DNA of 64,000 nucleotides from Arachidicoccus terrestris (lineage in GTDB: Bacteria; Bacteroidota; Bacteroidia; Chitinophagales; Chitinophagaceae). This document shows positions 36,695 through 46,700 of this stretch, piece after piece (positions within the stretch are counted from its first letter, which is position 1; every line of letters begins with the position of its first letter). The notes under the pieces were generated by a model. The model saw only the letters and a list, made by a program, of their open reading frames with translations, searched no databases and had not been told where the DNA came from. The stretch is taken from positions 806,001 to 870,000 of the forward strand of contig NZ_CP083387.1 of assembly GCF_020042345.1 (NCBI RefSeq), in the 5' to 3' direction. Position numbers and translations under genes: made by a program.

Positions 36695-37147
36695 CTACTG
36701 CTCCATATGTGGAGGCGTGAGCAAAACCGGTACTGTTGCATGACGGACCACATACTCAGCTTTGGAGCCGCTCAGCATTCGTCCGATGGCGCTACGGCCA
36801 TGTGTGCCCATTACAATCATATCAGCTTTCCACTGCCTGGCGATCTTCAGTATCTCTTCTTCCGGAATGCCATGTGGTGTAAACCTTGATATATCCTGAG
36901 CTCCATTATACATCTTAATAAAGTTATCAATAGTTCTTTCAGCCTCCGCTACAAGAACCGTCTGACTTTCCTGAGGTGTAATCCCCAGGTCTGCATTCAC
37001 CACTTCTTTAGTAGGATCCACGGCGTAGACTAAAGCGACAAAAGCGTGTATCATATGTGCCAACTCAAATCCGGCCCTGGCAGCCTTGGCAGACAAAGCA
37101 CTGTCATCAATAGCGATTAATATTCTTTTGAACTCCTGCTGCATCAT
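36695..37147 (-). CDS. Universal stress protein (UspA family)
   Basis: 150 aa, one Usp domain: KRILIAIDDSALSAKAARAGFELA at the start, the ATP-binding region MIVMGTHGRSAIGRMLSGSKAEYVVRHATVPVLL (G-x2-G-x9-G(S/T) pattern). It probably binds ATP and responds to starvation or stress. The start lies 7 bp after the crcB stop (TAA at 37155), so they form a two-gene unit. Confidence 0.93.
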   Translation of the reverse strand: MMQQEFKRILIAIDDSALSAKAARAGFELAHMIHAFVALVYAVDPTKEVVNADLGITPQESQTVLVAEAERTIDNFIKMYNGAQDISRFTPHGIPEEEILKIARQWKADMIVMGTHGRSAIGRMLSGSKAEYVVRHATVPVLLTPPHMEQ

Positions 37148-37154
37148 CTGTCAA

Positions 37155-37526
37155 CTATTTTATAAGTAATATGCCGATCCAGGTTGCCAGTAATCCTAAG
37201 ATCACGCTACAGCCCAGATACATGAAGAAATAAAGAAAATTCCGTTCCGCAATCAGGCTCACACCTTCATAGGAGAAACTGGAAAAAGTGGTAAACCCGC
37301 CGCAGATCCCGGTAATTAAAAACAGTCGCCACTGAATATTAAACGCCGGCAACCGGGCCGTTAGTCCATATAGTAAACCAATAGCAAAACAACCGATAAT
37401 ATTTACCGCTAAGGTGCCCGTGGGAAAGCTCAGGGGTGCAATCCTGCTCACCCCGACCTGCAGTAAATACCGGCATACACTACCGATCCCTCCGCCCAAC
37501 GCCACCAATAAAACTGATTTAACCAT
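37155..37526 (-). CDS. crcB: Fluoride efflux channel CrcB/FluC
   Basis: 123 aa from the ATG at 37526 (MVKSVLLVALGGGIGSVCRYLL). The frame is open to 37574, but the family starts at this Met. Four hydrophobic helices are present, with the GGGIGSVCRY start, PTGTLAVNIIGCFAIG (conserved Asn) and GGFTTFSSFSYE, the fluoride-pore motif. It forms dual-topology dimeric channels in the inner membrane. No convincing fluoride riboswitch was recognised upstream. It is co-directional with the universal stress gene. Confidence 0.95.
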   Translation of the reverse strand: MVKSVLLVALGGGIGSVCRYLLQVGVSRIAPLSFPTGTLAVNIIGCFAIGLLYGLTARLPAFNIQWRLFLITGICGGFTTFSSFSYEGVSLIAERNFLYFFMYLGCSVILGLLATWIGILLIK

Positions 37527-37906
37527 ATTCTTTAGATATTTATCGTTTTCTTTCTGTATCCCGAACCACTCCACCTGTCTTCCGATACGCTACTTATAGA
37601 TAATCACGGCACCCCGGAGCCCCTCCTTATGCTTCATCAAAAAAGCTCCGGCTGACGAAAAAAAATTCTAAACAGCCTCCGGTCACTGCACCTGATTGAT
37701 GATAGGGTGACTGGTAAATTGAGGCGCCCTGACACGTGATTTTTTATGGCCGGACTGGCCATTATCATTTTATTCGTGGGAAAATACATCGGTTCACTTA
37801 TCAGAACCTTCGGCTTCTGCCCAAATACAGAAGCCTTTTGTATGTATCTTGAAAAAAGTCGTTTGATTGTATTCATGGCCACCTACAAATTTTCAATACA
37901 ATTTAA

Positions 37907-37927
37907 ATTGGTCATTCATTGACCAAT
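37907..37927. repeat. Inverted repeat, possible operator
   Basis: Perfect 8-bp arms (ATTGGTCA/TGACCAAT) with a 5-nt spacer, of a size seen in operators of homodimeric regulators. No gene start lies immediately beside it. Confidence 0.3.
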
Positions 37928-38116
37928 GATTGTTCTTTGCAGGCGCCATCAGCTTTCTCAGCGGTTTAGTTGGAAGGCACCATTTCCACTTTGATCTTAA
38001 AGATCCTCCTAAAGATAAATCAAATGTGTGACAACTTGATCAGGCTTCAACGTATTTACGCAATTTTGCAGGACCTGCTGTTCCTGCCTGGCCATATATA
38101 ACAGTTATTTTACAGC

Positions 38117-38152
38117 AGAAGCCCCTTTGTGAATCGTCACAAAGGGGCTTCT
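38117..38152 (-). terminator. Hairpin downstream of the OmpA-like gene
   Basis: AGAAGCCCCTTTGTGA and TCACAAAGGGGCTTCT are perfect 16-bp arms around a 4-nt loop. No T-run follows on either strand, so termination efficiency is uncertain. It lies 38 bp past the stop of the leftward OmpA gene. Confidence 0.55.
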
Positions 38153-38189
38153 ATACCTTCCGGTATCTTTGCTGATCAAAAACCGCTTC

Positions 38190-38999
38190 TTATTGATTGA
38201 TCAGATTATACAGTTCATCCAATTTCGGAGATAAAATAATATCTGTACGACGGTTTTTGGCCCTGCCTTCAGGCGTCGAATTAGTGGCCACGGGATCGTA
38301 CTGGCTATGTCCTGACGCGACCAGATTCAGTGGGCTTACACGGTAGCGGCCTACCAGTATCCTTACAATAGAATTTGCCCTGGCGGTACTTAATTCCCAG
38401 TTATCCTGGAATCTGCCGCGAATCGGCACCGAGTCCGTGTGCCCCTCAATATCAATCTGGATATCAGGATTGGTATTCAGAACAGCTGCCAGCTTGGCCA
38501 AAGCGTCTACCCCTTTTGTACTCACTACCGCACTTCCGGACGGAAAGAGCAGGTTTTCCTGCATACTGACATATACCTTGCCGTTTTTCTGAGTAACGGT
38601 CAGTTCGTTGGAACTAAATCCGGATAGGGCATCAGCCATTTTCTTTCTCAACGCTTCAGATTTTTCCTTCTGCGAGTCTAACAGGGATTGCAACTGCTGT
38701 AATTTCTGTTGCTGCTTTTTAAGCGCTTCTTTACTCATAGCCAGCTGATTCTCCTGTGTATTATTATTATGGGACAAAGAAGCCACCTGGTCGTTCAGAT
38801 TAGAGATATCATTCTTAAGGCCTGTGATCCGGTCCTGCAAATCACTGATATTATTGGCCATACGGGCACTATCACTTTGCAGTTGTCTGGTTCTTAGCTG
38901 AGAAGCGACCAAATCTCTTTTGGGTACGCAACTGCTAAAAATAAATATAAAACAAACGAGTGCTAACCCGTAGATTTTCAATGCATTGCTTTTCATCAT
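38190..38999 (-). CDS. OmpA-family lipoprotein with coiled-coil
   Basis: 269 aa from the ATG at 38999 (MMKSNALKIYGLALVCFIFIFSSC). The longer frame starting at 39044 would bury the signal. The lipobox Cys is at about residue 24. Residues ~35-135 form a coiled coil rich in Gln, Leu, Lys and Ser (IEDLQDRITGLKNDISNLNDQV-like heptads). The C-terminal OmpA domain carries NPDIQIDIEGHTDSVPI, DNWELSTARANSIVRIL and GRAKNRRTDIIL, the peptidoglycan-binding pattern (D-x10-L-x2-R). It likely tethers the outer membrane to peptidoglycan. It stands alone between intergenic stretches. Confidence 0.9.
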   Translation of the reverse strand: MMKSNALKIYGLALVCFIFIFSSCVPKRDLVASQLRTRQLQSDSARMANNISDLQDRITGLKNDISNLNDQVASLSHNNNTQENQLAMSKEALKKQQQKLQQLQSLLDSQKEKSEALRKKMADALSGFSSNELTVTQKNGKVYVSMQENLLFPSGSAVVSTKGVDALAKLAAVLNTNPDIQIDIEGHTDSVPIRGRFQDNWELSTARANSIVRILVGRYRVSPLNLVASGHSQYDPVATNSTPEGRAKNRRTDIILSPKLDELYNLINQ

Positions 39000-39184
39000 G
39001 TTTATTTTTTTATTTAACTGTTTTTTCAGAGTTTCTGTTACCACACAAGTAATTCACTACATAGTATACTATTAATCAACAGATTAAATGATTAAATCTA
39101 TCACACATCTGTATTATTACCAACACCATGCCTAAAACCGGATGTACAATCATTTTGTGAAAATAACAGTTAGTGCCGAGGCGC

Positions 39185-40441
39185 TTATTTATTGGGGGCA
39201 TCCTCTGCCTCTTCACCTGCATCATCAGGATTCAGTTCAACGAACATCTGACCCTGTGTGGCTTTTAAACTGACGTTTTTAGCGCCCTTATCAAAATCAC
39301 CCTGCATGAGAATCTGGCCTGATTCAACAAGTGATTTAATCCGCCAGACAATATAGTACTCAGGTAGTCCCAGCTTAGCTTTGGTCGTTAACAAGGTTTG
39401 CAGCCTGGAAAACTTCATCGTTGCTGATCCCAGCTGGTCTAATATTATTTTATCATAATAGTCGTCCTCCTTAACAGACAGTTTTTTACCACCCTCCAGC
39501 AACCTAACCGATCCGGATTGTCTGGATAGCTTATCCCACTCTTCGGGGTCCAATTCAAATTCACTAAGGGTGACTACTCTTGCCAGCCTGGAGGCTTTTA
39601 CAAATTCTTTGGGCAGGATTTCTGCGAGTTGTCTGGGATAGAAAATGTGTCCTTTCTCATCAATAAACGGGAGGTTATTCAGGTATAACACCTGTATCCG
39701 TCCCTGGAACTGCATCACTTGACTGATAACATGAAAATACCCCGCTACATCCCTTTCGTTTTGTCCCATCCAGATCCATAGGACTGTGTCTTCATCCTGT
39801 TCCAATTGTTGGAAGAGCTGATGCAGCTTCATTTTATCTGAAGACATGACTGCAGGCTGCTCTTCCTCCGGGAGTCCCAATACAGATTGCCACCATTGCT
39901 TCCTGGCCTGCCAGCCTTCAGCCTGCTGTAAATCAGCTATCGGACCTAAACTATAATTATCTTCTATATAGACCACTTCCCCGGTCATTTCCGGTTCCAG
40001 TTCAAAACTCTGTTTTATCTGTTCCCCTCCCGGCTGATCGAAAACCATATGTATAATCCTCGCTGGCTTTTGCGGCTCCGACGCCCCGGCTGGTTCTTTC
40101 TTTTTCTTTTTCTTTGTTCTGGGTTTCGGCTTATCCTCCTGCTGCACATCCTCTGCGTCCGTCAAATTCTCTTCCCCATCAGTTTCACTGCCGGCCACCT
40201 CCGGGCCGTCCGCAGGCCCTGCCGCTTCATCCTCTTCCATTTCCGATACTTCTTCTCCCGCTTCACCGGTTTGTTCTATATCCTCTTTTTGCCTGTTAAT
40301 GTCCTCCACAGTTTCCGGCTGCAGATCTACCAGGTCAGAAGCAGCACCTTCATCAGTGACTGCATCCTGCTCCTCTATATTATTTTCCAACTGCTCGTCG
40401 TTTTCCTTATTTATATCCTTTTTTCCCTGCTCAATGCTCAT
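39185..40441 (-). CDS. DUF1835/DUF3658-like protein with acidic N-terminal extension
   Basis: 418 aa. Residues 1 to ~125 are highly acidic and low complexity (many Glu/Asp, e.g. EEVSEMEEDEAAGPADG) ending in a Lys run (RTKKKKKK). The folded part follows: RIIHMVFDQPGGEQIKQSF and VVYIEDNYSLGPIAD, WKWIWMGQNERDVAGYFHVIS-like (LWIWMGQNERD), then a C-terminal VWRIKSLVESGQILMQGDFD, which fits DUF1835 and DUF3658. No catalytic residue is identifiable. It lies 26 bp downstream of porX on the same strand, so it may be co-expressed with type IX secretion regulation, which is inference. Confidence 0.7.
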   Translation of the reverse strand: MSIEQGKKDINKENDEQLENNIEEQDAVTDEGAASDLVDLQPETVEDINRQKEDIEQTGEAGEEVSEMEEDEAAGPADGPEVAGSETDGEENLTDAEDVQQEDKPKPRTKKKKKKEPAGASEPQKPARIIHMVFDQPGGEQIKQSFELEPEMTGEVVYIEDNYSLGPIADLQQAEGWQARKQWWQSVLGLPEEEQPAVMSSDKMKLHQLFQQLEQDEDTVLWIWMGQNERDVAGYFHVISQVMQFQGRIQVLYLNNLPFIDEKGHIFYPRQLAEILPKEFVKASRLARVVTLSEFELDPEEWDKLSRQSGSVRLLEGGKKLSVKEDDYYDKIILDQLGSATMKFSRLQTLLTTKAKLGLPEYYIVWRIKSLVESGQILMQGDFDKGAKNVSLKATQGQMFVELNPDDAGEEAEDAPNK

Positions 40442-40467
40442 ATTTAAATATTTCTACCTTTAGACGC

Positions 40468-42024
40468 TTACTTACTTTCCATCTGGATAATGGGAATAAT
40501 CATTTCTTCCATGCTGACCCCACCGTGCTGGAAAGTGTTTTTGTAATAATTGACATAATAGTTGTAATTATTCGGATAGCACAAAAAGCCATCCTCCTTG
40601 GCAAAAATAAATGAACTATTGACATGAGGCAAGGGAAGTCCGCCTTCTTTTGGATTTTTAAAGGCTAAAACATCTTTCGCGTTGTAATTCAGGTTTTTAC
40701 CATGCTTATAGCGCAGATTACTGGTTGTCTGCTTGTCCCCAATCACTTTAAAGGGCGTTTTTACCTGGACGCTGCCATGATCTGTGGAGATCACCAGCTT
40801 TATTTTTCGGTCAGCGATCTTCTTTAGCGCCTGCCTGAGCGGACTGTGCTCAAACCAGCTTTTGGTGATACTGCGGTAGCCCTGCTCATCCCCTGCCAGT
40901 TCTTTCAACACTTCCATTTCAGTACGGGCATGACTGAGCATATCCACAAAGTTATAAACGATGACATTCAGGTCATTGATCAGCAGATTATGGATTCCAC
41001 TGACCAATTGTTGCGCATCCTGATTACCAACAACCTTTGTATAACTGTAGCGGATATCCTTTTTCTGCATTTTTTTGATAAAGGAGGCCAGGAATGCTTC
41101 CTCATGGAGGTTCTTTCCCCCTTCTTCTTCATCATTTTTCCATTGTTGCGGGAATTTATCCGCGATTTCAAGGGGCATCATCCCGGCAAAAACCGCGTTA
41201 CGGCAATACTGTGTCGCTGTGGGCAGAATACTGTAATATGTATCTTCCCTGATCATGTTAAAATCCTCCTCGAATAAAGGCTGGATCATTTTCCACTGAT
41301 CGAAACGAAGATTGTCGATTAAAATAAAAAAAACAGGTATCTCAGGCTCTAAGAGTGGCACCACTCTTTCTTTCATCAGGTCCGGGCTGAGAATGGGGCG
41401 GCGGCCGCTACCTGCCTGAATCCACCCGGTATAGTTCTTAGAAATAAATTTAAAGAAAGCTGTATTCGCCTCTTGTTTCTGGGACTGTAATATTTCCATC
41501 ATTTCCGGGCTTCTGCTTTTTTCCATTTCCAGTTCCCAGTAAACAAGCTTTTTATAGATCTCCTGCCAGCCGGACGCGTCCTGATTGTCGCTCAGCGCCA
41601 TAAACAGTGACCGGAACTCCATTTGATAGGCTGATGTGGTTTTCTCGGCCACCAGTCTTTTATTGTCCAGTATTTTTTTGAGACTCAGTAAGACCTGATT
41701 GGGATTGACCGGCTTGATCAGATAATCGGCAATCTGGGAGCCGATGGCTTCCTCCATCAGGTTTTCGGTTTCATTTTTGGTAACCAGAACAGCCGGCAGG
41801 CTTTGATGGACCGCTTTAATAGCAGCCAGGGTTTCCAGACCACTGATGCCCGGCATCGACTCATCGAGCAGCACAACATCCGGTTTGTTTTCTTTTATGT
41901 ATTCTATTGCGTCGAAGCCATTGGTGAAAGTGATGACCTCATAGCCTTTTTGTTCTAAAAACAGTTTTTGTGACTTGAGGCTTTCCATTTCATCGTCCAC
42001 CCATACAATACGCGCATTTGCCAT
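40468..42024 (-). CDS. porX: PorX-type response regulator with PglZ domain
   Basis: 518 aa. An N-terminal receiver domain holds the phospho-acceptor Asp in VVLLDESMPG near residue 54, the acidic pocket WVDDE near 9, and LIKPVNP for the switch Lys. A helical linker follows to ~200, then a PglZ (alkaline-phosphatase-like) domain with FFILIDNLRFDQWK, PTATQYCRNAVFAG, and VISTDHGSVQVKTPFK. This is the architecture of PorX, the regulator of type IX secretion genes and an oligonucleotide phosphodiesterase in related bacteria. It supports a gliding or T9SS-equipped Bacteroidota host. Its sensor kinase PorY is not in the window. Confidence 0.92.
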   Translation of the reverse strand: MANARIVWVDDEMESLKSQKLFLEQKGYEVITFTNGFDAIEYIKENKPDVVLLDESMPGISGLETLAAIKAVHQSLPAVLVTKNETENLMEEAIGSQIADYLIKPVNPNQVLLSLKKILDNKRLVAEKTTSAYQMEFRSLFMALSDNQDASGWQEIYKKLVYWELEMEKSRSPEMMEILQSQKQEANTAFFKFISKNYTGWIQAGSGRRPILSPDLMKERVVPLLEPEIPVFFILIDNLRFDQWKMIQPLFEEDFNMIREDTYYSILPTATQYCRNAVFAGMMPLEIADKFPQQWKNDEEEGGKNLHEEAFLASFIKKMQKKDIRYSYTKVVGNQDAQQLVSGIHNLLINDLNVIVYNFVDMLSHARTEMEVLKELAGDEQGYRSITKSWFEHSPLRQALKKIADRKIKLVISTDHGSVQVKTPFKVIGDKQTTSNLRYKHGKNLNYNAKDVLAFKNPKEGGLPLPHVNSSFIFAKEDGFLCYPNNYNYYVNYYKNTFQHGGVSMEEMIIPIIQMESK

Positions 42025-42356
42025 TTACTAGTTGGTTTTCTTGATATGTTCTAATAATCGTCTCTATAAGCTTCTAAAGGTACGTCAATGGATGTAAAAA
42101 AGGCCTAATATCAACAGAAAATTAATATAAAATTCAGAAAATCAAATATTTATGTGAAAGCGCATTCAAAAAACAAAACGCCGGGCGAGTAACCGTCCTC
42201 TTTGCCATCAGCCACTACATTATCTGCCTGAAGCATGGTTGTTCATGTATAAATGTGTTTGTAAAATTCAGAAGGCAAAAAATTAAATTGTAGCCTTGTA
42301 AAAATTAAAATGCCGTCAACCCATATTTCTACAGGACCCTGTTTCAATAAACCGGC
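42025..42356. other. Intergenic region upstream of porX
   Basis: 332 AT-rich bases between porX and the TolC-like gene. A weak -7-like box (TACCTTTA, minus strand, near 42075-42082) may serve porX. No gene is seen. The promoter of the efflux operon is not here because that operon reads from the far side. Confidence 0.4.
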
Positions 42357-43754
42357 TTACTGCCAGCCGCCCCCCATCGCCGCATATAGATTAACGATCG
42401 CCTCATTGCGCTGCAGATAATCCGTCACCTGGCTGATTTCGGCAGCGAGCAGGCTCTGCATGGCAATCAGCACCTCGCTATAATCTGCAAAATCATTACG
42501 GACCAGCTCCTGGGTATAATCGACCGCCTTATTCAGGCTATTGAGCTGCATGGTACGGGGACCGATCTTATCCGTGGCAGACCGGTAACTGTATAAGGCA
42601 TTCGACACCTCCTGTCCGGCATTCAACAGCTTCTGCTTAAAGTTATAGAAAGCCTGCAACTGGTCTTCCTTGGCAACAGCTAAACGCGTCTTGTTGGCCC
42701 GCCTGTTGAAAATGTGCTGGGTCAGTCCACCCAGCACACCGCCTACCAGGGGCCCGCCGTTAAAAAATGAGGACAGCGCATTACTGGAAAGACCGCCATT
42801 AGCGGTTATCCTGAGCGAGGGATAAAAATACGTTCTGGCGACATTTGTCATCTCGAAAGCCCGCCTGAAATTAAACTCTGCTTCCCTGACATCCGGCCGG
42901 TTGGACAGTATCTGGGCAGGAACGCCGGTCTTGAATAATGGAATAAATTCTTTTACGGTCAGACTGTCCCTTTTAATTTTTCCCGGATCTCTCCCCAACA
43001 AATAACAAATGGCATTCTCTGTCTCCCTGATATTTCTTTTAAGATCCGGAATCGACACCTCAGTCGCATATAATCCTGCTTCACTTTGCACGACAGCTGC
43101 CTGTGTCACCTTCGCTCCTTTTTTCAGATCTTTCATCACATCCACCGTTTTCTTCCACGTCTCAACGGTTTTAAGCGTAACGCTCAGTTCCTTGTCATAG
43201 GCCATCAACGTGTAGTAATTTCTGGCAATAGATGCCACCAGATCTGTCTTGACCGCCTGTGCATAGGCTTCCGACTGCAACAGCGCCGCCATATCGGCTC
43301 TCTGTGCGCTTTTCAGTTTACCCCAAATGTCCGCTTCCCAGGTGGCTTCCACGCCCGCCTGATATTGATGTACATGACTCAGGTTCCCGGACGTATTGGC
43401 TCTTCTGGCATATTCAATACTGGCATTGGCATTCAACTCCGGATAGTTATTCATCCGGCTCTGCATCAAGTAAGCATCTGCCTGATGGATTCTGGAATAG
43501 GCTGTTTTTAAATCCAGGTTATTATCTATCCCCTCCTGAATCAGCGCCTGCAGCAAGGAGTCTTTGAACAGATCCTGCCAATGCAAGGTTCCGATCCGGG
43601 CGGTATCATCAGATATTAAGTGACTGCTCCTGAAAAGACTGTCTACCTGGACATCGGGAGCATGATAGGTCTGGAGTACAGACTTACAGCCGCTGATGGC
43701 CATTAACGATACCAGTAAAAAAAGAATAACAGATGAATAGCTATGTTTACGCAT
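42357..43754 (-). CDS. RND efflux outer-membrane factor (NodT/OprM family)
   Basis: 465 aa. A lipobox in LMAISGCKSV marks a lipoprotein. The family repeats are seen in the two outer-membrane-efflux halves: WQDLFKDSLLQALIQEGIDNNLDLKTAYSRI near residue 60 and ANTSGNLSHVHQYQAGVEATWEADIWGKLK, which is the classic WExDxWG motif, then GVPAQILSNRPDVREAE and AEISQVTDYLQRNEAIVNLYAAMGGGW. It forms the outer-membrane channel of the tripartite pump. It is the last gene of a three-gene operon. Confidence 0.95.
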   Translation of the reverse strand: MRKHSYSSVILFLLVSLMAISGCKSVLQTYHAPDVQVDSLFRSSHLISDDTARIGTLHWQDLFKDSLLQALIQEGIDNNLDLKTAYSRIHQADAYLMQSRMNNYPELNANASIEYARRANTSGNLSHVHQYQAGVEATWEADIWGKLKSAQRADMAALLQSEAYAQAVKTDLVASIARNYYTLMAYDKELSVTLKTVETWKKTVDVMKDLKKGAKVTQAAVVQSEAGLYATEVSIPDLKRNIRETENAICYLLGRDPGKIKRDSLTVKEFIPLFKTGVPAQILSNRPDVREAEFNFRRAFEMTNVARTYFYPSLRITANGGLSSNALSSFFNGGPLVGGVLGGLTQHIFNRRANKTRLAVAKEDQLQAFYNFKQKLLNAGQEVSNALYSYRSATDKIGPRTMQLNSLNKAVDYTQELVRNDFADYSEVLIAMQSLLAAEISQVTDYLQRNEAIVNLYAAMGGGWQ

Positions 43755-43783
43755 TTTTTAAACGATTCTTTATTCAGCCCTTC

Positions 43784-46700
43784 TTACACTTCCGGTTGCC
43801 TGGCAGAAATGAAAGTAGCAGGTTGAGTTTCTAATATGTCGCCCGGCTCATTTCTGCCTTTTCTCAGCCGTTCCTGAAAGGATTGAAAAATAATAAATAA
43901 CACAGGCGTAATAAATACCCCGAATATAGTTCCGATCAACATCCCACCTACGGCACTGGTTCCGATGGAATGATTCGCGTTTGCCCCCGCTCCGACAGTG
44001 AGCATTAGCGGCAATAAGCCAAAAATAAATGCGAAGGAAGTCATCAAAATGGGCCGCAACCGCATTTTGGCACCAGAGATGGCTGCTTCTGTTATGGCCA
44101 TGCCCGCCCTTCTTCTCTTGACCGCATATTCTACGATCAGAATAGAATTTTTGGCCAGCAGGCCGATCAACATGATCAGTGTGATCTGAACATAGATATT
44201 ATTGCTGACGCCCAGAAGCTTCACAAATAAGAAGGCCCCAAACATACCGATGGGAATCGTCAGGATAACGGACAACGGTAACACATAACTTTCATATTGC
44301 GCACTTAATAACAGATATACGAAGATCAGGCAAAGCAAAAACACGTATATCGTCTGACTTCCTGAATGCTGTTCCTCTCTGGACAATCCGGAATATTCAT
44401 AACTAAACCCTGGCGGAAGCGTCTCCCGGGCCACCTGCTCGATTGCGGCAATGGCCTGACCGGAACTATACCCGGCATTGGGCGATCCGTTCACACTGAT
44501 AGAATTAAACAGGTTAAACCGGGTGATACTTTGCGAACTGTAAACGGTGGACAGACTGACAAACTCTGTAATCGGCACCATCTGTCCGCTCTTGGTCCGG
44601 ACAAAGATAGAATTAAGGCTCTCAGGCGTCATTCTATATTCGGGCGACGCCTGCACCACGACACGGAACTGCTGGCCGAACTTATTAAAGTTAGAGGCAT
44701 AGACACCGCCAAAATAACCTTGCATGGTACTGGTGATATCCGTTACGGCCAGTCCCGCATTTTTCACTTTGGGCACATTCACATTCATCAGGTATTCCGG
44801 AAAGTTCGGGTTAAAGGAGGTGGTCGCATACTGGATCTCCGGCCGCTGGCTCAGATCACTTAAAAAATCTTTACTGATCTTATAAAACCGCGCAATATCT
44901 CCACCGGTTTTATCCTGCAACTGAAAGGAGAAACCGCTGGTTGTTCCAAAGCCCTGAATCGTTGCCGGCGCATAAAACTTAACCTCCGCTTCCTTAATAC
45001 CGGCTGTCTTATCAAAGAGTTCCTGAATGATCGCCTCTACATCCCGGTGCCTTTGATTCCAGGGCACCAGCGACATCACCAGCATACCGTAGTTATTGCC
45101 TGAACCGGACAGGCGCCCTCTGCCTGTCTCCTGCATGATATCACGGATCTCCGGAATGGTGGCGGCGATCGCTGCGATCTTGCGGGTCACAATACCTGTC
45201 CGCTCAAGGGAGGCGGCAGGCGGCAACGCAATATTACAACTGATTGAGCCTAAATCTTCTTTAGGCACAAAACCGGTGGGTGTGGACCGGCCTATAAAAT
45301 AAAGGGCAGCTGTAAACACCACCAGTATCCCAATGGGGATCCATTTTTTCTTATTGAAAAATGAAATAGCCTCCACATACCGGTTGGTAACTTTTTCAAA
45401 AGAAGTATTAAAAGCCACATAGAACCGCTGTAAAAAGCTTCGTTTGGGCCGCTTCTCGTGATGGCTTTTTAAAAAGAGGGCACAGAGTGCCGGGCTCAGC
45501 GTCAGGGCATTGATGGCGGACAGCACAATGGCAATAGCAAGCGTTAACCCAAACTGTTTATAGAACATGCCGGCAGAACCTCCGATAAAACTGACCGGTA
45601 TAAATACGGCGGCCATAATCAACGTAATAGAAATAATCGCCCCCGAGATTTCTCCAAGCGCATCTATACTTGCCTGCCTGCCCGAAACGTACCCCTCATC
45701 GAGTTTCGCATGGACAGCTTCCACGACGACAATCGCATCATCCACCACGATACCGATGGCCAGGATCAGCGCAAACAGCGTCAGCAGGTTGATCGTAAAC
45801 CCGAAGAGCTGCAGAAAGAAAAAAGTACCGATAATAGCCACGGGCACTGAAATAGCAGGGATCAGCGTGGACCTGAAATCCTGCAGGAACAGGAAGACCA
45901 CCAGAAACACCAATATAAAGGCTTCGACAAAAGTATGTATGACTTTATCGATCGAGGCCGTCAGAAAGGCATCCACGTTTTTCAGAACGGCAAAATGGAC
46001 ACCTTTAGGAAACGCCTTTTCCGCGTCCTTCATCACCTCCAGCGTATGGCGGATCACCTCCCTGGCATTCGATCCGGCCACCTGGCTCACATATATGGAT
46101 ACGCTCGGATGACCATTGGTAGAAGAGGTTGTCAGATAACTATAGGCACCCAGTTCTATTTTGGCCACATCGCTGAGGCGCAACAGCCGCCCCCGCAGAT
46201 CACTTCTGATAACGATGTCTCCAAACTGGCTGGTATCGGTCAGCGTACCGGGATATTTGATCACATACTGAAAAGGCTGGTTGCTGCTTTCTCCAAACTG
46301 ACCGGGTGCTGCCTGAATATTTTGTTCTTTGAGTGCGGCCGTAATATCGGAAGGCACCAGCCCGTAGGAAGCCATCTTAGGTGCATTCAGCCAGATGCGC
46401 ATGGAATAGTCCATCTGACCGGACGCGGACGCGTCCCCCACCCCTTGAATACGTTTAATGACCGGTACAATATTGATATCGGCATAGTTCTGTAAAAAGG
46501 TCTGATCAAAGGAAGGATTCTCGCTATAGACGGAGAAGGCCAGCAAAGTACTGGTTTGCCTTTTCTTGACTGTTACACCCGCCAGTGTTACTTCCTGTGG
46601 CAACTGTGGTGTCGCCCGGGCGACGGCATTCTGCACATTCACGGCCGCAATATTGGGATCACTGCCAATCTTAAAAATCACCTGGATCGTTGCCGAGCCG

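Larger units (their letters stand above)
37527..38189. other. Intergenic region with inverted repeats, no clear gene
   Basis: 663 bp. It contains the inverted repeat ATTGGTCA-N5-TGACCAAT (37907-37927) and the strong hairpin at 38117-38152. A 58-codon plus frame (37746-37922; MAGLAIIILFVGKYIGSL...) faintly recalls an MscS-type first helix and may be a remnant, but this is weak. Nothing else is recognised. Confidence 0.4.

Noticed and set aside
37527-37680. Fluoride riboswitch upstream of crcB
   Set aside because: The conserved GGCGAUG...CUGAUG pseudoknot pattern could not be found. Absence cannot be proven by eye.
37637-37882. 81-codon minus frame between crcB and the OmpA gene
   Set aside because: It has no signal, motif or promoter and overlaps an equally weak plus frame (37746-37922), so neither is called a gene.
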